A stretch of DNA of 64,000 bases from Hetaerina americana. Lineage: Eukaryota > Arthropoda > Insecta > Odonata > Calopterygidae. This document shows positions 27,201-37,085 of this stretch, in pieces. Each line of letters begins with the position of its first letter. The stretch's first letter is position 1. The stretch lies in the NCBI GenBank assembly GCA_022747635.1, contig JAKTNV010000010.1, positions 43,265,027 to 43,329,026 on the forward strand. Direction: 5' to 3'. The notes under the pieces are model-generated. The model did no database searches and was not told the origin of the DNA. It worked only from the letters and a program-made list of their open reading frames with translations. The position numbers and the translations under genes were made by a program.

Positions 27201-28343
27201 CATTAAGCAGGTATACAATAGACCTTGTCCAACAAAACACATTGGATGACACATATTAGCACATGACATTACATTAGGCATATAACACATCAGAAAATCA
27301 TATCCATTTATCTATTAATAAAAAATTCATTCACTGAGTAAAACACTTTAGAGGCTAGCCACGAATACTAGATTTGTTTAAATTTGGCAAAGCTAATTTT
27401 TCCAACAGTCTGCGGCATTTTATTAAATAATTTGAAATCAAAGTTATTCAATTAATGCTTTTATTTGGTTAATCTGTAGTTACACATGGAGAGACGATTT
27501 TTCATTCTAGAGTTATAATCGTGCAATTCACGTCTTGTGGGAAACCAATGTAAATTATCTTGTACATGAATCAATGCTTTATAGATATGTATGCTATATA
27601 CAGTGAGAATATTCTAATTCATAAATAATGATCTGCAGTGTTCTGTTGCAGAAGATTGAGTTATTATCCTGGTTACAGTTTGTATAAATGAATTTAAGTA
27701 CTCTTAGCATGGGAAGATATTGTCCTATCCACATTACGCCGTTCATGATTTCATATATATTTCTCACTATTAGCACTTTTGATAAATAGTTCAAATTCTG
27801 TCATAACCAGTAAAAATTACCAGGCTTACGGAAAGTTTAATTATGAGATGGTCTTTCGGAAAAAACAAATATCATTTACTGGCAGAATAGACGCATCACA
27901 ATAACTGAAGGGAGAACTAGAGCAAATAACTAGCATATACTTGCTGCACGTGTAAGTACATACTGTGAATGATCCTAGGGTAAGAATAAAAAGTAATTAA
28001 GAGGAAGATGGTGCAATGCGGAAGATAATGTTTAACGCTGTTAACCTTGGGATTATAATACACAAGAATTAAGTTCTATCAATGAAAGACAAATTCATCT
28101 TTAGTGGAATAGGGCTATCCGAATTTACTCACATATATTCTATATCTTTCGGTGTATCATCTCTTGATATACCAACGAGAACGCATAATCCTCTTCCAAT
28201 GGAAGATATTAATGATTCTCCAACTGAAATAAACGCCCCAGTATTGATATACAGAATAACGACAGAGAAAAAATGTAGCCATTCCAATCAACTAACTCAC
28301 CCGTGACTTTGGCACTAGTTACCCTTTGTACTACAACCTTCAT
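17512..28343 (-). CDS. dtd: D-aminoacyl-tRNA deacylase (D-Tyr-tRNA deacylase), complete, four exons
   Basis: Gene span; the coding exons (28343-28301, 28223-28133, 24642-24407, 17657-17512 on the complement) join to 516 bases, 171 residues plus stop. The DTD family hydrolyses D-amino acids (and misloaded Gly) from tRNA in the cytosol. The start [15 protein letters not shown], the [10 protein letters not shown] strand, the catalytic motif SQFTL and the NDGPVT motif (Gly-cisPro) are all present and intact, and length is normal for animals (about 150-210). The C-terminal 25 residues are a family-variable hydrophilic tail. All junctions keep the frame (phases 1, 2, 1). Intron 3 begins with GC, not GT. 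The gene faces the acidic protein gene at its 3' end and diverges from the NIDO-domain gene at its 5' end. Confidence 0.93.
18761..19058 (+). mobile_element. tRNA-derived SINE, family A copy 1
   Basis: The copy starts GGGATTGGGATGGTGCAGTGG with a tRNA-like head. A B box resembling GGTTCAATTCC follows, then a body shared with the copies at 46494, 49067 and 49881 (GGACCCCTTGGTGCCT, CGACGCCAGG), ending in ACTACTACT. It is the most diverged of the four, so probably the oldest. It lies inside dtd intron 3. Confidence 0.8.
20440..21100 (-). pseudogene. Mariner transposase remnant, catalytic residues lost
   Basis: An open frame from 20865 to 20377 (complement) covers the C-terminal half of a mariner transposase (LLHGNAPVH, then [18 protein letters not shown]). 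The family has Asp in HDNAP and a final Asp in LAPxD; here these are Gly and Ser, so two of the three catalytic Asp are gone. Upstream, out of frame, a piece reading [14 protein letters not shown] continues the family alignment. The N-terminal DNA-binding part is missing or unreadable. Confidence 0.85.
20440..21352 (-). mobile_element. Mariner-type transposon, inactive
   Basis: Imperfect terminal inverted repeats starting CGAGGTCTGT(C/T)CAATAAAT lie at both ends, each next to a TA dinucleotide (20438-20439 and 21353-21354), the target preferred by Tc1/mariner elements. At 913 bp it is shorter than the usual 1.25-1.3 kb. It sits in dtd intron 3. Confidence 0.88.
22030..22980 (-). pseudogene. 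Decayed LINE reverse transcriptase
   Basis: The complement, read across stops and frameshifts, gives pieces in the correct RT order: [10 protein letters not shown] and RKLPG (linker between endonuclease and RT), [20 protein letters not shown], then [18 protein letters not shown]. These match the RT fingers/palm of non-LTR retrotransposons. Many stops show it is old. The clade cannot be assigned. Confidence 0.65.
23669..23943 (-). mobile_element. tRNA-derived SINE, family B copy 1
   Basis: The complement starts GGGTCATGGTAGTCCAG, has a B box GGTTCGATTCCC, and continues into the same body as the copy at 45127 (AGATCTTCCTG, ACCATAACCGGCACAGGG, GTGTGAATTTCACAC), ending ATGGTTTTT. The head is tRNA-like, so this is not a free tRNA gene. 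Confidence 0.85.
24036..24240. repeat. Compound (TA)n/(CA)n microsatellite
   Basis: A long TA run (about 24047-24110), interrupted TA, a CA run (about 24163-24190) and a second TA run. It starts about 90 bases past the tRNA-like head of the family B SINE in dtd intron 3. Confidence 0.9.
24407..24642 (-). CDS. dtd: dtd exon 3 (catalytic SQFTL exon)
   Basis: It begins after TTTTTACAG and reads [20 protein letters not shown], then CVSQFTL and [15 protein letters not shown], ending LIK plus the first base of an Asp codon. The next intron bases are GCAAGT, so the donor is of the GC type. No GT nearby keeps the conserved LIK-DGKFG reading. Confidence 0.93.
24643..28132 (-). other. dtd intron 2
   Basis: A 3.5-kb intron with no recognisable gene or intact mobile element. 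Several frames of 60-100 codons (for example 26130-26420 on -) have no motif. Confidence 0.6.
28133..28223 (-). CDS. dtd: dtd exon 2
   Basis: Acceptor TTTATTTCAG; the exon completes a Val codon and reads [19 protein letters not shown] followed by [10 protein letters not shown], ending before a GTGAGT donor. These are the second and third strands of the DTD fold. Confidence 0.93.
28301..28343 (-). CDS. dtd: dtd exon 1 (start)
   Basis: The ATG (complement of 28341-28343) opens [14 protein letters not shown] and the exon ends in phase 1 before GTGAGT. This matches the universal DTD start, M-x-V-x-Q-R-V-x-x-A. Confidence 0.93.
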
Positions 28344-28928
28344 TTTCAACTAAATTATTTAAAAAACGTCCAGAACTGCAGCCGTTTTCAATGAGTACCT
28401 CACGTATTAGGAACGCGCGAAGAACTTTTACTCAAATCTCATGACATAATTGTAAGCATTTACTTATCAAAGACATTAGTAATGGTATTCATGTAGCTAC
28501 TGTAAACAGTTTTTCAGGAATGTCTATAGTTTCAAATAGCCTCAGTAAACTTGAAGTTAGGTGGACGAATATTTACATTCGTTGAACAACCTCTTCGTTT
28601 CTTCCATAAACAATTGATATCCTAAATTCGCTTGGTTTGTTCAGAATTGACGCTCAAATTTAAAAACACGCATGAGGGATAGTTATTGATAAAACATTTT
28701 TGTTCAAATCCGACTGTGATAAGATTGCAAAATATAGTGATTTTGGAGATGTCCATTATTTGCAGTGGTATAAAGTGGATTCATCCCCTTGCGAAAATGG
28801 AGTGGGGTTGGAAGGGGAGGGGAGGGGGAGAGAACTGATAGAACGTGCTGGTCGGGTCATCGATGGTCGCAGTGAGAGTAGTGGGACCTTCTTGAGCAGA
28901 GGTCTGTTTGTCCCGGGAACCTTCAAAC
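28344..28928. promoter_or_regulatory. Shared divergent promoter region
   Basis: Only 585 bases separate the dtd start codon from the start codon of the NIDO-domain exon on the other strand, so both 5' untranslated regions and promoters must lie here. A G-rich stretch (28800-28840) precedes the right-hand gene. I see no convincing TATA box. Confidence 0.5.
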
Positions 28929-29114
28929 ATGGCTCGATATGGATTCATATTCACGCTCATTGCTGTAACAACGGCTGTTTCTGTTGATGATTTGTGGCCA
29001 CATGGTGGAGACTTGGACCAGTATGTAGCTCCGGACCAAGATGAAGGCTCTACCCTAGAGATACCTTTGACAGTGCCGATAGTGTTTTACTCAGACGTCT
29101 ACAACTCTATCTAT
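28929..29114 (+). CDS. First exon of a nidogen-type (NIDO domain) secreted protein
   Basis: Sixty-two codons from ATG to a GTGAGT donor in phase 0. Residues 1-18 (MARYGFIFTLIAVTTAVS) form a signal peptide. The mature start has D-L-W-P-H-G, then EIPLTVPIVFYSDVYNSIY. In nidogens and related proteins the chain opens with such a P-[FHY]-G segment and an acidic stretch, followed by a V-P-x-x-F-Y-x-x-x-Y-x-S-I-[FY] strand that leads straight into the N-x-N-G-x-[LI]-S-F core of the NIDO domain. A phase-0 intron at this point is plausible. Nidogen is a basement-membrane linker binding laminin and collagen IV. SNED1-like or other NIDO proteins are alternatives. No second exon was found in the window. 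Confidence 0.62.
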
Positions 29115-32100
29115 GTGAGTCATTTAGTCACTTTTATTTGATCTTGATTCAGTTCTTTAATTTAAAATAACTTTTATCAAAAGTGGTGTGATCTATTTGT
29201 ATGCGTCGTCTTTTCCAAATGATATGAGATTTGCGTCGTGTGCAGTTTTTGAAAGTTAGGGAATGAAATTATGGAAAGTATTGTGCATTTCCCTTTATCT
29301 TTTAAAACTAGAATTGTGTATGTCTATCAGAGTGTACCTTCGGAAAAACTTGCTTTCCTGACTAGGTTACGTTGGTATATTTTTAACGTAATACCGAACG
29401 TGTACGTACGGATTTATGTAGATTTACTTGTCAACATTAAAAGGATAATTGTTCAAGAGCGGTGTTATTGAAATGCCTTTGCCACCAAATCGTTCGTGAC
29501 GCTCTGGAGTTCGGCGTTATATGCCTTCGCTACTAGTTTCGAGAAATCTTTCTGCCCTATCAGTAGCAAACAAACGCGGTTGACGCACCGAGTTTTGTTC
29601 AAACTTCGACCCTTACAACCATGGTTCCAAGAAAGTGACCCGCCACCCATGCTATTCAAGCTCCGAGTTCTTTCATTAGTTATTTCAATCCACAGTTTTA
29701 ATTTCCACAGTTACCCTCCCCAATTTTTCCTTTTTTAATGCTATTAAAATAAACGGGTTGAGTGTGATAAGTCGGAACGTTGTGGAACAATCATACATCA
29801 ATGTGAACATCGGTCTGTTTCGAGTTTTTTGTGGAAGCGTTGGCCTCCCTTTCATCTTATCCATCTCAAAACCTGACGCATGAAGGGATATCCTAATTAT
29901 AGTGCTGTGCTGGTCACGTGGAAGATGGGGTGGTAGGGCTCTGGGTCTCCTTTACCTAAGGGGAGGGTCGGGGGGGATGGAGGAAGAGAAACCGTCGCAC
30001 CTGCGTCAAACAACATTGGCATGCACTACACAGGAAACCAAGACTCATCGTCAAAATTGGTTTCCACCGCGTGCTCTGTAAAAATCAGTTCCATCCTTAT
30101 ATTGCAACAAAACGGTTGAATAATATTATCAACTCTTAGAATCCCCAAAAGTTAAAATTGTCCAATTCGATGCGACTGATGGAGATAGTCATGTAACTTA
30201 ACTTTGAAAATCCACTTTAGACTTTCCATGGGAACCACAAAAAGCTGTCACATATACCGTAGCAACTTATTTTCATGTATTCAATGTAAGTACGATAGCT
30301 TTATATTGATTCACTTGTATGTTATTCAATAAGTTTCATCGAGGGTCCAGTACCTAATTAGTACCAGAGCCAGTTTGCCAAGAGGAAAGTGCTCGCGGGA
30401 AAACCCTCGGGACTTGATTCACGTTTAGCTTCTGTAATGCAGCTACAATTTGTTAGCCTGGCATTTTTCCTAAAATAAAATTTCAAATTTAATTTTCAAC
30501 TGCTCTTTGATCTTGCCTTCTTCATACGTTAGGAGCGATTTTCTAATCATTCATTATCACGGATAATTCCGAGTTGTCTGTAGCGGTAAATGAATATCAA
30601 TTACTGGAATTTTCGAATTCTACGAAAAGAGAGAATGGTGAATTTAGAACATTATGCCATGTTTTAAAATTTAGGTTGTAAACAATTATCTGCTTCTCAA
30701 GCTAAATAATACCAGTACCTGCGAACTTTGGCTCCAAAGTCGCCATTTCACTCGAGATGTGGTTGCACGCAATTGGTATAGGTTGATAAGTTCTCGAAAG
30801 AGACAATGATTTTTAAAAATAGAAGTCGCCGTAGTATCGTCAATCAAATGCAGGATACAAACAAAATTTCAGCGTTAGCGAAAATTCACCATCACCACCA
30901 GTGATATGCTTCCTCTTTCAGTTGAATGGAGATATTTGGCTAACCATGGCCTGCCGAGAGCCTGTTTCCGGCCCGCATTTCAACGAAAAATACCTCCCGG
31001 GCTCTATAGTAAACATTCAAACTTTCTGCCACACATCCGGTCCTCCTACTAATACGTGAATTCATTTGTCCATTGTTTCCTAGGTTTCCCCTGCCCGAGT
31101 TTAAATGTTGAAAAAGACATGGCATAAATATTATTTTTTATTGAATTTTGAGTGGATCCATTGTTTGGTGCATTTTGAGATATAGCTCTTTTTAAATTTG
31201 CGATCACTCAAATCAATTGCAACGCAATTTCCGGTTGCCAAGTCTTCACATAGGTGTACGTTTAAATAGAGGAATAGGTGGAAGCCAGGGAAATGCCATA
31301 TGTAAACCACACCGTTGTTATCGAGCCATGTAATAAATTGGGTAAATCTAGTTTGGAATAAGTAAATGCATGTTATTGGTCGTTGGTTCGGGAGATAATA
31401 TGATGGGTCGGTGAGTTGTCTTTCACGTTTAAGTACCCAGGTAATATACATTTAAAAAACCCAACGAAACTGCATTTTCGATGCGACATACATTGGAGAA
31501 ACGTCGAGGGTTCGAGCAATGCATCAAGGTCAGGAACACTCACCGAGTGGTGACTCTTCGAATGGGACGTTAAGTGGTGGCGGGCGGTGGTGAGTAGTGT
31601 GGGATTACGCCTGGTCCGATGCATCAATGATTTCCAGCGTTTGAAGGTGCTAACTGTGAATATTTTTGGATTCTGATTATAAAATTTCATCTGAAATACG
31701 TCGCAAGAGTGAACTGTGACCATGAAACAAATCGTGCATATCTCTTTTGTTGGTTATACCACTTGCGATATGGAGTGTGTCCTTATTTTTTTGACCTTCA
31801 CCGGAGAAATTCTTGGATTGTAATGAACGAAATCTAGTTACTCAAACTTTTAAAGATATTTTTCACTTCCTTTTGTCTTTGTCATTATCATGGTGTTAGA
31901 GAATACATTAAGGCTTTTAAAATCTGAAGAGTATATAGGGAACAACGTAGGAATGTGGTAGCAGTGACAGGAACATGCATGTATGAGGCAGGTATACAAG
32001 GATGACGAAGAAACGAGTAAAAGTGAATGTTTCATTTCAGAGCTGAAAATTGGGCTCCATGAGGCCTTTTACAATCGAAAAATACGCTCATATTTTGACG

Positions 32101-34986
32101 GTACCTTCCAAGAAAGGAAACGGTATGATTTATATGCGTACACATGTGCTAACTCCGTTTGTTTTACCCGTTTGTTGCTGTGTACTGTAGTGACCACTTG
32201 CTGGCCATTTTAAAATCTATTTCTTTAGCAGTAACTGACAGTCCTACTCTTCGATCTGTTTTGCTCGATTTTATTAGGTAATTTCGACCAATTGATGCAT
32301 GATTCAATATACTTAGGGTGGAATTATGTTGATAAGAAAATAATCCACTCGTCGCGAGAACCTGCGTCCGAAATGTATATTTCCGGGTGCTGCCAATTGT
32401 ACATGGCACATCTGAAATCAAACTTTCTTAAGTTTACCGCCTTTTTGATGAGCAGGCGAGGCAGACAAAGTCGCAAGGAACCGGATCAAATTGTCCTTAG
32501 TAATACAATTCAGATTTGAGAAAACTTGGAGAAAAATTTGAGAAACTTAAAGTGACAAACCAGTAAAAAAACCTCTTGTTTTTTTGGGTTGGTAACATCA
32601 TAGTCGGAAAGTTTTGCATTGAACGAACCAACCCGTTGGCCACTTTATGGTTCGATTGAAAACCTGTTAAGAATCATAATTTCAGGCTCTCTGGGGAGAT
32701 ATTTACCTTAAAGTGTAATGCCTTCCTCTTTCGTAGCCTCTCCGCTAAGCACAGGATGGACAAAAATCATGACATAGCCTGCTCGCTATTGAATTCAAAA
32801 GAAGCATCAGCAGTAGCCTCAAACATGGGAGTCCTTAATAACGGCCTACCACGTGCTAAGCGATTGAGATTTTATTTGTTGTACTTGCCGCGTGCGCTGT
32901 GACTTCCTGTGGGCAGCCACTGGTGCGCAGTGACTTGGGAAAAGGCAGAAAACATAATTTACGGTTGATCCTCAATTGATAGCGGGTATTTGCCCTGCAA
33001 GAGGCTCTTTACATCGATCTGAGATTATAGAGGGATGTACAAGAGGAGTTGTCAAAATGCTGCGACGTTCAAACGCCTTTAAAATTTCTTTCCTCAAATG
33101 ATCCTAGGAATAATCTTGTGTTTAGACACGTGGCTGTACTCCTCGAACACTTCTTCCATAAAAAAGGCTTACGTAACTTACAAAGCGATCTTTCGGTTCA
33201 AGATGAGGTTCAACTGGACAGCAGTGACAGCTTAAAGTGATGGTTAAAATTACCGTTGTATACAATAATTATAGAGTCCATGAATTTCGAGAACCATATA
33301 TGGCCGTTTTTACCCCATGATTAGTACTCTCCGAAAAAAGTAAGGGGCCACCTCGACGATGCTCATTTTTTCTGGGCTTCAACATTTTTTTCATCGAAGC
33401 CAATTTTTACATTAGTTTAATCCAGATTGAATCATTATGGGAGACCACACAATTTTTAGAGCTTGCATCACGGAATAAAGTTTGTAGTATTTAATAATAT
33501 TTGTACTGTTTGTCTATTTAATTCATACAGTATTTTTCTTCAGTGGATTCTCCTTATTTGATGGACCATGTAGTACTTTAGAGACATTGTGATCAAGCGA
33601 CATCTTAGTAAGTTTTGGATGGATGATAGTCCCGGAGGAAGAACTGACATTTATCTATGACAAATAGCCTGTTTGTGCGGCACAAATTCTGGATAAAATT
33701 TTCGGTAAAATTAAATTATTTCCTTGATAAAATTCCATGGAGGACTTCCATGAGGTAATAACGGAGGGATGGAGCAGCAGTAAGATACCTGCCGTGGAGA
33801 CAATTGAGTTGTGGGGCTCTTTTCATAATCCACATCGCATTTATGAAGACTAATCACGGAAATTCATTGTTATCTGAATTGGGTGTACCCCAAAGAAGTG
33901 GGAAGCGTGTGAAACTTAAAGAAATAATCAAAAAAACCTTAAATATTTTGTCTTTCTTTGTTGATATTCGCTATGTCTTAAAATATGAATATACTCGGAA
34001 GTATCCTTTCGTCCCTAAATGGAAGTCGTAAAAGTTTTCCTGATGATTATATACATACCAATCTCACCTTATGAAAATCGTTTTACTTTCCGCTGAATGT
34101 TTCAAGCGAAGTCCAGATACATTAAGAAAATCACCTGATAGAAATGCAACATTGACTTATAAGAATTTCATTGTTAACAATACTGCCGACACATATCTCT
34201 TTGAGGGAGAATAAACGAAGAAAACTCAATACAATAATAAGTAAGGAAATCTTAATGTGTGTTGCATTCTTCTTCTCTTTATAGAAAATTGAAATTATTT
34301 AGATTAATTTGGGGGCAAGGAAATCGTATTTTACTCGTAATTACTCTCAGGAGCTATTTCTGAATAATGGCTTGGATAGTGCAGAATTGGATAGAAAGAA
34401 GTACATTTGAGGTACCCTCTTCTCTTTTTTCATGAAATGAATGAATGAATCATTGGAGTAGTTAAATCAGGAAGCATAGGATATCAAGTTTGTAGGCCAG
34501 CATACGTAATATCATCAATTCCATGATGTCACAAAGATAACTGAAGGATTCATTTTACTTCAATATTTTTTTGAATAGACGTAAATGAATTCACTGTGGA
34601 GTTTACGGAATCATTTTTCATTTTTGTGATGATTAACTTCCTCCGTATCACAACAGAGTTTTTCCTTCATTTTTTGAATCGTTTTGTTGCAAAATAGTTG
34701 GAGTGGTCGCATCCTTTTAACGAGAAATTAACAATTGATTTCAATTATAGAATGAAGAAACCCGCTTAGGAAATTGAATTTACGACACAGACGTTGTATA
34801 ATCACTTATAGTTTGCTTGGGATGAATAAGGATTCATTCTACTTATCCCAAAAAAAATTGTGAACTCTTTCATGAAAACGCCGAACTCATTTATTTCCAT
34901 TTTTTCATGAATTTAAGGAATCGGGAGAAAAACCCGAGATCTGATTGTGGAATTTGATAGATTCTGTTTCTTATTTGCCATGTTAA
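29115..34986 (+). other. Long non-coding stretch, presumably intron 1 of the NIDO gene
   Basis: No exon continuing the NIDO domain was recognised. Frames of 60-116 codons occur on both strands (for example 31373-31723 on -) without motifs. No intact mobile element was seen. Confidence 0.45.
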
Positions 34987-35223
34987 TCAATTAATCGTCA
35001 CGTATACCTCGTTATTACCATTGGCGTATCTTGGCTTAAAAGTTCGCTGTAGACGAATCGAAACACGTAATTTACGAGAGACGGTCGTAAATAACGCGTC
35101 AGAGTGCCCGTATATAGCATTTAACTCGTCTTTGATTTGTGTATGTGTATTGCCTTTATGAAACAGATATTTAATTGCAGATCGGTACTCAATCTTTTCC
35201 ATTTTCACAAAAACCCTCACCAT
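34987..35223 (-). pseudogene. Mariner-like transposase N-terminus, truncated
   Basis: The complement reads MVRVFVKMEKIEYRSAIKYL, then FHKGNTHTQIKDELNAIYG, matching the first helix-turn-helix of a mariner subgroup (K-I-E-Y-R-x-x-I-K-[FY]-L, T-x-x-[QE]-I-x-x-E-L). After about 50 residues the frame diverges and stops; no catalytic domain or terminal repeats were found. It is a different subgroup from the two other mariner copies. Confidence 0.65.
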
Positions 35224-36997
35224 GTCTCACTTAAACGAGTGTCAAACAACAACAACTGAGTGTCCAAAATGGCTGAAAGAATGATGCTTACCTTTCAACG
35301 CATGCGCAACCACCTTCCCGAACTTTGGTTGAAAAGTGCCACCGTCTTCACGTTGAGTCGGGAAACCTTTCAGACCACCATCGTAAATCCCAGGGAGGAG
35401 GTTTTGAGTGAAATATTCTCCCCTAAATTCTTTTAAGAGTGCTTTGTCTCTCGTTGGTACACCTATTGCGAGCAAAAATTTATTCCCAATGCATGGTGTC
35501 CGAGAGGTCAAAAAAAGACTTCGGAAAGGGTTTGCATCAGAATTATTACAAAACTTGGTCTTGTGGGCGATTATCTCGAGTGAATAAGACTGTGGAAATA
35601 TGTATCGATTTGAGTAACAAGTAGACCCGCAGAAGGCTAGGGCAGGGAGGGAGTTTGACAGCATATTAAATAAACGAAACTCATGCTCAGTGCCGTGTGG
35701 ACATCCATAATGAGCTCAATTAGTGACCTCAAAAAATTGCCTGCATTAAAATATTATTTATTTCAGTATTAAAATTCACCAGCGCATTTTAACCATAAAC
35801 TTATTTGATCAACATTGAGTATCTTCCGTCAACGCAGCGAAACTTTTAAGTATATGCGATACGCATCTACTTAAAATAATGATACCGAAATGCTGGCTAA
35901 AACTGTTTTTCAGTTTAAAAAATATTTTTATGTTTGTGAACCTTTCACGGCAGCATATATCCATCGAACGTTCACTTCCATTATATTTCATTAGACACGA
36001 GCTTTGATCCACCCCACTGTAGGTAGATTTTTCAATACCAATAAGCGATTAATTTTAAATGTTAAAAACGTGTTTTCCAGGGGAAAAAATAGATATTGGC
36101 GTATTTGTGGATGTCCGGTGAGGATGGTGTTGAAATTTCCATCCTCTTCATTCCATCCAGGTTATGAAATTAAACCGCCAAGGAATACAAATAAATTTAT
36201 CTTTTTGCTGAGAATGCTTCTAACCCTCCGATTTTCATAAGGAAAGTCATAGATAATCGAAAAGTATTATTAACGACCTAATTTGGTTCCGCAATCAAAA
36301 TGAAATATATGGAAAAAAGAAAGCGTTCCGATAAATGGTGATAAGAGCGTTCAATTCTATTTTGGACCGAATCTGTCCACGTTATCGAGTGCTGCTCGCT
36401 TTCGTCTAAAATTACGGTCGTGAAATTCAGGAAAGACGCCTGACGGACATGGTATCCTCAAGAAGAGTAGGAGCGGAGTGTTACTGTTAAACGGTGTGTT
36501 ACACTGGCCGGTTAAAGTCGATCAATGGTTTCTTCATCATGTAAATTACAATTCTGCATGTTTCCCTGCATCGCCTCGGATTTCTGCCATTTAATCATTT
36601 CCACTGTCGAGATTAGTGAAAACCCTTCAAAAGTAATTTTTTTGCAATCATGAATTAACCAGGAGAATTTTTTTACGTTTATCTGATGTCCGTTGCTTAA
36701 AAATCTTCGGCTATTTTTTCATGAACTAAAAATATTTTTTAAACATTCAGTTCACTGCAGATTTCATTTTACACTCGTAAGTATATTTTGATTTCGTATA
36801 ATTATTTATTCTGTATTTTGAAGGCTTTAATGCATTAATTTTTCTCCTGCTCAAAAATTTAGATGCTGATGAAAAATTATCAGTTATTCCAAAGAATGTA
36901 TGTACATGTATGTTATTCCAAAGAACAAAATGTATGTGCGGTATTTCGTCACAACATCTTGTTCCTTAAAAAGCCCCCAACATTTTTTAGTTTAAGA
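35224..36997. other. Non-coding stretch
   Basis: A 140-codon frame on - (35242-35664) directly abuts the mariner remnant but has no recognisable domain. Nothing else is supported. Confidence 0.4.
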
Positions 36998-37085
36998 GGA
37001 CGCCTCGATAGCTTAACTGGCTAAAGCACTCGAGCGGACATTGACGGATCTGCGATCGAATCCCAGTCAAGGCGAATGATTTTTA
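36998..37085 (+). mobile_element. tRNA-like SINE head, family C
   Basis: A tRNA-like module starts GCCTCGATAGCTTAACTGG (A-box-like) and contains GATCGAATCCC (B-box-like), with imperfectly pairing GCCTCGA/TCAAGGC ends. The anticodon arm does not fold well, so a functional tRNA is unlikely. No second copy exists in the window. Confidence 0.5.

Noticed and set aside
30920..31060. Possible second exon of the NIDO gene after a TTTCAG
   Set aside because: The translation does not continue the NIDO domain (no N-x-N-G or L-S-F core) and reaches a stop.
31373..31723. 116-codon frame on the - strand
   Set aside because: No motif, overlaps a second unrelated - frame, no splice support.
35242..35664. 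140-codon frame next to the mariner remnant
   Set aside because: Not a transposase part and no other domain is visible; adjacency alone is not evidence.
36998..37085. Possible tRNA gene
   Set aside because: Acceptor ends pair imperfectly and the anticodon arm is not formed; treated as a SINE head.
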